Source: Paraburkholderia sp. BCC1884 (GTDB lineage Bacteria; Pseudomonadota; Gammaproteobacteria; Burkholderiales; Burkholderiaceae). Taken from it: DNA of 64,000 bases. The notes beneath the pieces are model-generated. The model did no database searches, had not been told where the DNA came from, and saw nothing but the letters and a program-made list of their open reading frames with translations. The translations under genes and the position numbers were made by a program. The stretch spans positions 1 through 64,000 of the forward strand of contig NZ_CAAJGL010000033.1 in the NCBI RefSeq assembly GCF_900996225.1, read 5' to 3'. Position 1 is the first letter of the stretch; each line of letters begins with the position of its first letter. Shown here piece after piece: positions 28,013 to 36,764 of this stretch.

Positions 28013-28176
28013 GTCTCAAACACACACGCCGCTTTCTTGGGGATCAGCTGTCCGCACGGAATGGAATGGCCGTTCGGTTTTTGCTATTTCGCGAATCCCG
28101 AACGAGTCAGCGTGTCTGAATTTTGGTTCAGGTGCGTGCGTCATCCTTAACGTTCGTTGACGAGAGGATCTGAATA

Positions 28177-29571
28177 ATGGAACCCGCAACGCGGCAACTG
28201 ATTTACGTTTCACGCGATCCGAGCGCGGAACTGAATACCCGCTTTCATCAACGCGGCTGGCATGTCGAAGTGGTGGGGTCGGCGCGCGACGTGCGTCGGG
28301 CGGTTCGCGCCGGAATGGCGGCGGGCGGCTTGCTGGATTTGTCTAGTGATTTTCAGCCACACGAGATTGCTGCTTTCGAATCCTGTCTGACCATGCCGAA
28401 CGTCGGCTGGGTCGCGGCCACCATGCCGGGACAATTGCAGGACGCAGCGCTGCGCCGGCTCGTGCGCGACTACTGTTTCGATTATGTAACGGTGCCTTAT
28501 TCAGGCGACAGGATCGTCGATTCGGTCGGCCATGCATACGGCATGATCTCGCTGGGCGAGCCCGCTTCGAACGATGCCTCGCAAGGCGCCGAAGGCGAAA
28601 TGGTCGGCTCGTGCGACGCGATGCTCGCGCTGTTCCGTTCGATCCGCAAAGTGGCGATGACCGACGCACCGGTGTTTATCTCGGGCGAGTCGGGCACGGG
28701 CAAGGAATTGACCGCGGTCGCGATTCACGAGCGCTCGGCACGGCGCAATGCGCCGTTCGTGCCGATCAACTGCGGTGCGATTCCGCCGCATCTGCTGCAA
28801 TCCGAATTGTTCGGCTACGAGCGCGGTGCGTTTACGGGCGCCAATCAGCGCAAGATCGGCCGGGTCGAGGCGGCCAATGGCGGCACACTGTTTCTCGATG
28901 AAATCGGTGACTTGCCGCTCGAAAGTCAGGCGAGCCTGTTGCGCTTTCTGCAGGAACGCAAAGTGGAGCGGCTGGGCGGGCATGGCGCGATCGACGTCGA
29001 CGTGCGCATCATTTCGGCCACGCACGTGGACATGACCGCGGCGATGATCGAAGGACGCTTTCGCTCCGATCTGTATCACCGCCTGTGCGTGCTGCAGATC
29101 GACGAGCCGCCGCTGCGCGCGCGCGGTAAGGATATCGAACTGCTTGCACGCCACATGCTGGAACGTTTCAAGAAAGATGCAAGCCGCCGTTTGCGCGGCT
29201 TCGCGCCGGACGCGATCGCGGCGCTGCATAACTACGGCTGGCCGGGCAACGTGCGCGAGTTGATCAACCGCGTGCGTCGCGCGATCGTGATGTCGGAAGG
29301 GCGGGCGATCACGGCGCGCGATCTGGAACTGGCCGAGTACGTCGAGATCGTGCCGGTGTCGCTCGCGCAGGCGCGCGAGGCGGCCGAACGGCAGGCGATC
29401 GAACTGGCGCTGCTGCGTCATCGCGGACGTCTGGGCGACGCGGCGCAGGAGTTGGGCATTTCGCGCGTGACGCTGTACCGGTTGCTGTGCTCGCATGGCA
29501 TGCGCCATATGGAAGGCGAGCCGATGGCTGCGCCGCACGGGGATTTGCCGGCCTCGGTGCCGCATCTTTAA
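28177..29571 (+). CDS. VpsR/BerB-type sigma-54 dependent activator, divergent from fap operon
   Basis: The 464-residue protein has a receiver-like VpsR domain (about 7-125) with Asp54 in GLLDLS at the acceptor position. The AAA+ domain has Walker A GESGTGKE (170-177), GAFTGA (217-222), Walker B GGTLFLDE and the arginine-finger region RFRSDLYHRL. A Fis-type HTH, ISRVTLYRLL, follows. It is strikingly similar to the regulator at 19767-21332, including the sequence around GAFTGANQRKIGRVEAA, so the two are paralogues. The ATG follows GAGAGGA. Its likely target is the sigma-54 promoter of the fap operon about 500 bases away. Confidence 0.92.
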   Translation: MEPATRQLIYVSRDPSAELNTRFHQRGWHVEVVGSARDVRRAVRAGMAAGGLLDLSSDFQPHEIAAFESCLTMPNVGWVAATMPGQLQDAALRRLVRDYCFDYVTVPYSGDRIVDSVGHAYGMISLGEPASNDASQGAEGEMVGSCDAMLALFRSIRKVAMTDAPVFISGESGTGKELTAVAIHERSARRNAPFVPINCGAIPPHLLQSELFGYERGAFTGANQRKIGRVEAANGGTLFLDEIGDLPLESQASLLRFLQERKVERLGGHGAIDVDVRIISATHVDMTAAMIEGRFRSDLYHRLCVLQIDEPPLRARGKDIELLARHMLERFKKDASRRLRGFAPDAIAALHNYGWPGNVRELINRVRRAIVMSEGRAITARDLELAEYVEIVPVSLAQAREAAERQAIELALLRHRGRLGDAAQELGISRVTLYRLLCSHGMRHMEGEPMAAPHGDLPASVPHL

Positions 29572-29722
29572 GCCGGCTTCGCTGATATTTCGGGTCGGTT
29601 TTTCGTCTGGCATCGTTCAGGGCCGGACACCGGCCGGCCGCACTTGTTAAAATCGGGTTTTCCTCTCAATCTCCGTGGCGAACGCAGCGACTGCGTGCAC
29701 GCGCCGCGTCGAAGGAACCCGC

Positions 29723-30694
29723 ATGAAACAATACCTCGAGCTCGTCCGCACGATTCTCGACACTGGCACGTGGCAGGAGAATCGCACCGGCATCCGCACC
29801 ATCAGCATGCCGGGCGCCATGTTGCGCTTCGACCTCCAGCAGGGCTTTCCGGCCGTTACCACGAAAAAGCTGGCGTTCAAGTCGGCGGTGGGCGAGTTGG
29901 TGGGCTTTCTGCGCGCCTCGCGTAGCGCCGCGGATTTCCGCGATCTCGGCTGCAAGGTGTGGGATGCGAACGCCAACCAGAATCCGCAATGGCTGGCGAA
30001 TCCCTATCGGGAGGGGCCGGACGACCTCGGTGACGTCTACGGCGTGCAGTGGCGCAAGTGGCCGGGCTACAAGGTGCTGGACGCGGGCGCTACCGCGCAG
30101 ATCGCCGATGCGACCGCACGCGGCTTCGAAGTAGTGACCGAATTCGACGAGGACGGCAGCGGCAAAGTGCTGCTATATAAAGCGATCGACCAGTTGCGTC
30201 AGTGTCTCGATACGATCATGCAGAATCCCGCTGACCGGCGCATTCTGTTTCATGCCTGGAACCCGGCAGTGCTGGATCAGATTGCGTTGCCGGCTTGCCA
30301 TCTGCTTTATCAGTTTCTGCCGAATGTGGCGCGGCGTGAAATTTCCCTGTGTCTGTATATCCGCAGCAACGATGTCGGGCTCGGCACGCCATTCAATCTG
30401 ACCGAGGGTGCGGCGTTGCTGCATCTGGTTGGGCGTCTGACGGGTTATACGCCGCGCTGGTTCACTTACTTTATCGGCGACGCGCACATCTACGAAAATC
30501 AGCTCGACATGCTGAAACAGCAACTCGAGCGCGAGCCGTACGAAAGCCCGGCTTTCGCCATTTCGGATCGCGTGCCGGATTATGCCAGGACCGGCGTGTA
30601 TGAACCGGAATGGCTGGAGAAGGTCGAGCCGTCGGATTTCTCGCTGGTCGACTATCGACACCACGAGCCGTTGACGGCGCCGATGGCGGTCTGA
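29723..30694 (+). CDS. thyA: Thymidylate synthase
   Basis: The 323-residue enzyme has the catalytic Cys192 in [10 protein letters not shown], the phosphate-binding Arg pair in [12 protein letters not shown], and [14 protein letters not shown] for nucleotide contact. It is longer than the 264-residue E. coli enzyme because of an insert at about 85-155, as in other long ThyA forms. It methylates dUMP to dTMP using methylene-tetrahydrofolate. The start at 29723 follows GAAGGAA; a longer frame to 29675 is unlikely. folA, its metabolic partner, is on the far side of the amyloid cluster. Confidence 0.97.
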   Translation: MKQYLELVRTILDTGTWQENRTGIRTISMPGAMLRFDLQQGFPAVTTKKLAFKSAVGELVGFLRASRSAADFRDLGCKVWDANANQNPQWLANPYREGPDDLGDVYGVQWRKWPGYKVLDAGATAQIADATARGFEVVTEFDEDGSGKVLLYKAIDQLRQCLDTIMQNPADRRILFHAWNPAVLDQIALPACHLLYQFLPNVARREISLCLYIRSNDVGLGTPFNLTEGAALLHLVGRLTGYTPRWFTYFIGDAHIYENQLDMLKQQLEREPYESPAFAISDRVPDYARTGVYEPEWLEKVEPSDFSLVDYRHHEPLTAPMAV

Positions 30695-30720
30695 AGTTCC
30701 CTCGACCGGCAGGCTAAAGA

Positions 30721-30754
30721 AAAACCCCCGCGACGTGAGTCGCGGGGGTTTTTT
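30721..30754 (+). terminator. Terminator after thyA
   Basis: AACCCCCGCGAC pairs perfectly with GTCGCGGGGGTT around a GTGA loop. An A-run precedes and a T-run follows, so it can also stop the convergent DUF6600 gene. Confidence 0.9.
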
Positions 30755-30807
30755 GTTTCACGTCGCTCAACTGACAGATGCCTGGTGCGGGACGCGCTTC
30801 ATGTTGC

Positions 30808-33324
30808 TCAGCCCTTGTGATGCTCGTCTCGATTGCCGCCGCCCGAGTGCTGCTCGGCGTGCTGCTGCTGCTGCGAATGCTGCTCAGGACGCTGCTGAGC
30901 CTGTTGCGGATGCGGCTCTGGACGCTGCTGCTGGGACTGTTGCGGACGCTGCTCCTGGCGCGGCTGCTGGACCTGCTGCGGACGCTGTTCCGGGCGCGGC
31001 TGCTGAACCTGCTGCGGACGCTGCTCGGGGCGTGGTTCGGGACGCTGCTGCGCCTGCTGTGGACGGTTTTCCTCGCGCGGCTGCTGCTGCACCTGCATGG
31101 GCTGCTGACGCGGTTCCTGCGGCCGCTGCGCTTCCGGCTGACGCTGAGGTTCCTGCGGCCGTTGAGCTTCCGGCTGACGCTGAGGTTCCTGCGGCCGCTG
31201 AGCTTGCGGCTGCATCGCCTGCGGGCGAGCTTCCGCCTGTCGCGCCGGCTCCGGCTGGCCGCCGTGCTGCGGTTGACCTTGCTGGGCCTGCTGCGCCATT
31301 GGCGCATGCGGCTGCGTCCATGCCGGCTCATGGCGTTCGTTCGCCCCCGGTTGCTGACCGGCTTGCTGCGGACCGCCATGCTGCTGCCCGGACGCGCCCG
31401 GATTGCCACCGCCGGCTTGCGGCGGACGCGGTACGCCATTCGCCGGACGACCTGCCTCGCCGGGCTGCTGGCGCTCGTTAGCCATTTGCTGCGGCATCCC
31501 CGGATGCGCCTGCGCCTCGGCGCCGCGCTGAGGCTGCCCGTTGCCCGGCGCTTCGCCCGGCCGCTGCCCGGCCTGCTGCGGCTCGTTAGGCCCGCCCGGC
31601 CGACCGGGAACGCCCGGCGCTCCCGGTGCCGCGCCCGGCGTCCGGCCCGCCATATGCGATTGCACCACCCGCACGTTCTGCGTCGGCATAACGCCAGGAC
31701 CGCCCCCCATATGTGCCGGCACGGACGTGCGCACGATCGGCTGCCCCGCACCCGGGACCTTGCCGCCGCTCTGCGCGAAACGTTGCGCGAGGCTGTCGTG
31801 GTAAGCCGCCGGTATCGCCGGGCTGCGCGTGGCAACCACCGGGCGCGCCATCGCACCCGCCGGCGGCCGGTAATTCGCATTGCGCAGGCCAGGTCCGAAG
31901 CTCTCCCTGACCGGCGCAATGCCCGGGCCGCCCGCATTGAAGCGCGCGTTGTGCCACTGCTGCGGATCCACCTTCTGCGCGAAGCGTCCCACCGGCTGAC
32001 CGTGCACGAACGCAGTCGCCGCCACGGCCGTCACGCCGCCCGGCGCGCGATAGTTGATGTACGTGTTGTGAATGTTGGTCACATTCACGTTGCGGTTGTA
32101 GTTGTTGACGATCGTCGTCCGATTGACGCGGTTGTAATAACCGGGGCTCCAGTGATCGTGGCCGCCCCACTGCGGATGCCACGGCTCGCCCGGCCCGAGC
32201 GGGAACCACGCGACGCCCGCCGCCACCGCACCGCCGATCGCCAGACTCACACCCCAGTCCACTCCGCCGCCACCGCCGCCGCCGTCGCCGACGAAGGCCA
32301 CCAGCGCGGGCGCATAAACAGGCGGCGCGCTGACCGCGACCGGCCCCGGCACCCATGCCCACGAATCGTCGACATAGGCCCAGCGGCCGTAGTGATAGGG
32401 CGCAAAACCCCACGGGGCGTCGTCGACCCAGGTCCAGCCCCACGGCGCCTGCCATACCCAATGGCCGTCGTGGTACGGCGCCCAACCGGCCGGCGTGGCG
32501 CGTGGCACCCACACCTCGCCATACTGCGGGCTGCTGCGCCACGTGCCGTTGGCATCGAGATCCTGGTAGCCGGGGATATCGCGCGAAACATAGCGTGCTG
32601 ACACCGAGCGGTCTTCCGCCGCATCGCGCGCAGCGGCCCATTGGTCGAACCCGTCGAGGCCAGGCGCGCCGTTATCCGCGGCCTGTTGCAGATTGGTGCC
32701 GGCGAAACGGATCTGCTGGCCGGCGGCGACCGGCACCTGGCCGGCATCGCCATAAACCGTTGCGCTGCCGCTGCGCACGGTGACCGTGGTGCTGCTGCCG
32801 TCCGGCGCGACGTCGACGCGATAGTCGCCCGGCCCGTTCAGGCCGAGCGCCAGATTCGGCGTGTCGATTTCATACGTTTGGCCCGGCGCGAGTTCGCGCA
32901 CGCGCGCCGACAGCGTGCCTTGCGCGACCTTCAGTTGAGCGCCGTTGTCGTCGAGGTTCAGCAGATCGAGACTGGTGGACTGGCCGAGGCGCACCGCGGT
33001 CGAACCGATATGCAGTTCCGAGCGTGCGTTCTGGTCGTTCCACAGTTGATCGCCGGTGGTGAGCGGACGGTTGATCTGGGCATAGGACCAATCGGTCGCG
33101 CCGGCCGGTTCCGTGGTGACGGAGCCCGCCGAGTAGTTCAGGCGCGCGACGCGTCCCGGCGGATCGGTGTTCTGGGTGGCGGCGCCTTGCGGCGCTTCGC
33201 CGGCTTCCTGTGCAAAGCCGGCTTGCGCGGCAAAGAGGAAAGCGGCGGTGGCGATCAGCGTGTAACCGATCGCGCGTTGGGTATGGTGTCTGGTAGTTTT
33301 AAGTGTGGTCGCTGTTTTCATCAT
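30808..33324 (-). CDS. Large exported FecR/DUF6600-type protein with Pro/Gln-rich tail
   Basis: The 838-residue product has a signal peptide ending AGFAQ (about 39). A FecR-like domain (about 58-215, NYSAGSVTTEPAG, RSELHIGSTAVRLG, SGSATVYGD) follows. A Trp/Tyr-rich DUF6600 region (about 250-430) has GWAPYHDGHWVWQAPWGWTW. The tail (about 560-838) is Pro/Gln/Arg-rich with repeated QEPQRQPEAQR units. FecR-type domains without a sigma-factor partner occur in exported proteins of unknown function. The tail suggests an extended, cell-surface or wall-spanning segment. Length variation of the tail between strains is likely. It converges with thyA. Confidence 0.85.
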   Translation of the reverse strand: MMKTATTLKTTRHHTQRAIGYTLIATAAFLFAAQAGFAQEAGEAPQGAATQNTDPPGRVARLNYSAGSVTTEPAGATDWSYAQINRPLTTGDQLWNDQNARSELHIGSTAVRLGQSTSLDLLNLDDNGAQLKVAQGTLSARVRELAPGQTYEIDTPNLALGLNGPGDYRVDVAPDGSSTTVTVRSGSATVYGDAGQVPVAAGQQIRFAGTNLQQAADNGAPGLDGFDQWAAARDAAEDRSVSARYVSRDIPGYQDLDANGTWRSSPQYGEVWVPRATPAGWAPYHDGHWVWQAPWGWTWVDDAPWGFAPYHYGRWAYVDDSWAWVPGPVAVSAPPVYAPALVAFVGDGGGGGGGVDWGVSLAIGGAVAAGVAWFPLGPGEPWHPQWGGHDHWSPGYYNRVNRTTIVNNYNRNVNVTNIHNTYINYRAPGGVTAVAATAFVHGQPVGRFAQKVDPQQWHNARFNAGGPGIAPVRESFGPGLRNANYRPPAGAMARPVVATRSPAIPAAYHDSLAQRFAQSGGKVPGAGQPIVRTSVPAHMGGGPGVMPTQNVRVVQSHMAGRTPGAAPGAPGVPGRPGGPNEPQQAGQRPGEAPGNGQPQRGAEAQAHPGMPQQMANERQQPGEAGRPANGVPRPPQAGGGNPGASGQQHGGPQQAGQQPGANERHEPAWTQPHAPMAQQAQQGQPQHGGQPEPARQAEARPQAMQPQAQRPQEPQRQPEAQRPQEPQRQPEAQRPQEPRQQPMQVQQQPREENRPQQAQQRPEPRPEQRPQQVQQPRPEQRPQQVQQPRQEQRPQQSQQQRPEPHPQQAQQRPEQHSQQQQHAEQHSGGGNRDEHHKG
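31113..31212 (-). repeat. 36-base tandem repeat in DUF6600 gene tail
   Basis: Two complete 36-base units (31113-31148, 31149-31184) differ by two bases, and a third partial unit (31185-31212) follows. Each encodes the 12-residue unit QEPQRQPEAQRP. In-frame units like these expand and contract by slippage. Confidence 0.85.
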
Positions 33325-33481
33325 TTATCTCCGCGGAAGCCGCCTGTGCGGCATCCCGGAAACCACTCTACCTGCGGCGTTTGTTTCAAGGCCCCCACTT
33401 TTGTAAGGCCCCGGCATCAGCATGTAACAAAAGGTCTCGATAAGGCTTTTCGTAAGCGGAATGCGGACTATCCGTATGGCT

Positions 33482-34195
33482 TCAGGCCGCCAGGAACGCA
33501 TCGAAATGACGATGCCCCGCCGGCGTGACGCGCAGGATGCGGGGACGCTCGGTCCGTTCGACCCAGCCGTGGCCGCACCACGAATCGAGCAACGCCGCGC
33601 CGAGCGCGCCACCCAGATGCGGACGCCGCTCGCTCCAGTCGGGACAGGTGCAGGCAAAGCGGCGCCGGCGGCTTTTCTGAGCGGACATGTCGATGCCCCA
33701 GTCGGTGAAGCGGGCGGCGCCCTCGGTGGTGGCTTCCAGCGACGTGCCATGCAGCGTCAGCAAACCGCGTTCGACCAGCCTCGCGTACACCTGCACCGAC
33801 AGTTCGCCGGCCATGTGGTCGTAACAGGTGCGGGCGTAGCGCATGTCGAGCGGCACGGTCCGCACCGGACGCGGGACGGGCCGCTGCGGGGCGCTGACTT
33901 GCGCGACGTTGGCCAGCGCTTCGATCGACGCCGCGATGTCGGGCGACGCGATCCGGAAATAGCGATGCCGCCCGCGCACTTCCAGCGCGAGCAGACCACC
34001 GTCGGTCAGGCGCGCGAGGTGGGCGCTGGCAGCCGACGGCGAAAGCCCGGCGATGAGCGTCAGTTCCCCGGCGGGACGTGCGCTGCCGTCCATCAGCGCC
34101 CACAGCATGGCGGCGCGGCCGGGGTCGGCCAGCAGGGCGCCGATCCGGCTCAGACCGGGGAAATGGTTTTGTTCGTCTGCGAGCGAGGCGGACAT
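33482..34195 (-). CDS. ArsR-family winged-helix transcriptional regulator
   Basis: The 237-residue protein has an N-terminal ArsR-type winged helix (about 12-85): LADPGRAAMLWALMDG, LIAGLSPSAASAHLARLTDGGLL and a wing RGRHRYFRI. The C-terminal half (about 110-237) carries several Cys/His (YARTCYDHMAGEL, CTCPDWSERRPHLGG, CGHGWV) that could bind metal or haem, though this is inference. It is about twice the usual ArsR length, typical of a betaproteobacterial subgroup. No metal resistance or transporter gene adjoins it, so its target is not evident. Confidence 0.85.
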   Translation of the reverse strand: MSASLADEQNHFPGLSRIGALLADPGRAAMLWALMDGSARPAGELTLIAGLSPSAASAHLARLTDGGLLALEVRGRHRYFRIASPDIAASIEALANVAQVSAPQRPVPRPVRTVPLDMRYARTCYDHMAGELSVQVYARLVERGLLTLHGTSLEATTEGAARFTDWGIDMSAQKSRRRRFACTCPDWSERRPHLGGALGAALLDSWCGHGWVERTERPRILRVTPAGHRHFDAFLAA

Positions 34196-34432
34196 GATGC
34201 GTCTCCAGTTGGCGGCGCGGACAGGGCGCCATGCAATCCACTTTATCCGGCTGCGGTAAGGGATGTTTCAGCTTAACGTGAACTGTCGGATGCACTCGCT
34301 ACGAAAACCCGGCGCTGCCCGTGCGCTGCCCGTGCGCCGCGAGACAGCCAAGGCAAGGAGCAAAAAGCGCTTCGGTGTTGCGCCGGGCGGCCAGGCTAGA
34401 ATCGGATTCTGACCTTGCCGGAACACGTCGTC

Positions 34433-34576
34433 ATGAAAACTCTTCTCGCTATCAGCACCCTGGTCCTTCTGCTCGGCGCCTGCGCGCAGGGCGGCGCCGG
34501 CTCGGGTTCGGGGGCGGGCACCGGCAGCATCTCGATGTACGGCACGATCGACGAAGGCATCTCGGTTCGCAAATAA
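34433..34576 (+). CDS. 47-residue lipoprotein
   Basis: The small frame begins MKTLLAISTLVLLLGACAQGG, a textbook lipoprotein signal with the lipobox LGAC (Cys17). The mature peptide is only ~31 residues, a Gly/Ser-rich stretch followed by GTIDEGISVRK. No function is known for it. The stop region is duplicated: GGTTCGCAAATAAGCC recurs 5 bases later as GGTTCGCAAATGAGCC, so the gene end looks like a recent short tandem duplication. Confidence 0.72.
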   Translation: MKTLLAISTLVLLLGACAQGGAGSGSGAGTGSISMYGTIDEGISVRK

Positions 34577-34742
34577 GCCTTCGCGGTTCGCAAATGAGCC
34601 GCCGGCGGATCGCACGCTCGTCGTCGATATCGCGCCGGTCAGGTCGAATATTCCGTCGCCCAGCGCAACCAATGCCTCACGCGGTCAATATTGCGCTCGT
34701 ATAATCGCCTCCTTTCAATGCATCCGATTGACCGGAGTCAAG

Positions 34743-35249
34743 ATGAGCACCCCTTCCGCAGCGCCGCTGGACCGTTCCGAGACCACCTTCCGCTTTCTTG
34801 CCGAGCCGACCTCGGTCAACTTCGGCGGCAAAGTGCACGGCGGCGCGTTGATGAAGTGGATCGACGAGACCGCGTACGCGTGTTCGGCGGTTTGGTCGGG
34901 TCGCTATTGCGTGACGGTCAGCGTGGGCAACATCCGCTTTCGCCGGCCGATTCTGGTGGGCAACCTGGTCGAACTGCGTGCGCGCATCGTGGCGACCGGG
35001 CGCACCAGCATGCATATCCACGTGTCGGTGCATGCCGGCGACCCGAAGGGCGGCGAATTGCTGCAAACCACGGATTGTCTGGTGGTGATGGTCGCCGTCA
35101 ACGAAAACGGTCACCCGGTGCCGGTGCCGGCCTTCGTGCCGGAGACGGACGAACAGCGGCGTCTGGCCAAATACGCAATGGACGTGAAAGAAGCGCTCGA
35201 CGCGATCGTCGAGCTGAAGCCGGAAGAAGTGGCGCAGGGCAAGGTTTGA
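34743..35249 (+). CDS. Acyl-CoA thioesterase, hotdog fold (YciA/cytosolic type)
   Basis: The 168-residue protein has the ACOT hotdog signature: TSVNFGGKVHGGALMKWIDETAYACS with the catalytic-loop Asp/Glu, then CVTVSVGNIRFRRPILVGNLVELRA and TSMHIHVSVHAGD. Such enzymes hydrolyse acyl-CoA to free CoA and fatty acid in the cytoplasm. I start at the ATG at 34743, after GGAGTCA, not at 34728. Confidence 0.92.
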   Translation: MSTPSAAPLDRSETTFRFLAEPTSVNFGGKVHGGALMKWIDETAYACSAVWSGRYCVTVSVGNIRFRRPILVGNLVELRARIVATGRTSMHIHVSVHAGDPKGGELLQTTDCLVVMVAVNENGHPVPVPAFVPETDEQRRLAKYAMDVKEALDAIVELKPEEVAQGKV

Positions 35250-35349
35250 GCGACGGCGCCAACGGGGCGCCGTCAATCCTGCAGGCAGCCCGCGCGGAGC
35301 TTCGATTCACGCGGGCTGCTGTTTCGCGGATTGAGTCGCGGGCCGAGTT

Positions 35350-36750
<1,401 letters not shown>

Positions 36751-36764
36751 GTTTCACTCCGCTT

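Larger units (their letters stand above)
27640..28176. other. Intergenic region between fap operon and its divergent regulator
   Basis: This 537-base region is AT-richer than its surroundings. It holds the sigma-54 promoter (27667-27682), an inverted repeat AAGCTC...GAGCTT near 27965-27984, a minus-strand terminator (27992-28012) and the leader of the regulator at 28177 with its GAGAGGA site. The stretch 27690-27960 should contain activator binding sites; I see no convincing long repeat in it. Confidence 0.6.

Noticed and set aside
28050..28110. TGGCCG...TTTTTGCT as a second sigma-54 promoter for the regulator at 28177
   Set aside because: The GG to GC spacing is three bases too long for sigma-54.
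28016..28213. 65-codon minus-strand GTG frame ahead of the orphan terminator
   Set aside because: It begins inside the regulator gene, lacks a ribosome-binding site and has no protein-like pattern; kept only as part of the terminator observation.
30778..32601. 607-codon plus-strand frame opposite the DUF6600 gene
   Set aside because: It is Leu/Arg-rich and follows from the CTG/CAG bias of the Pro/Gln tail on the other strand; no ribosome-binding site or domain.
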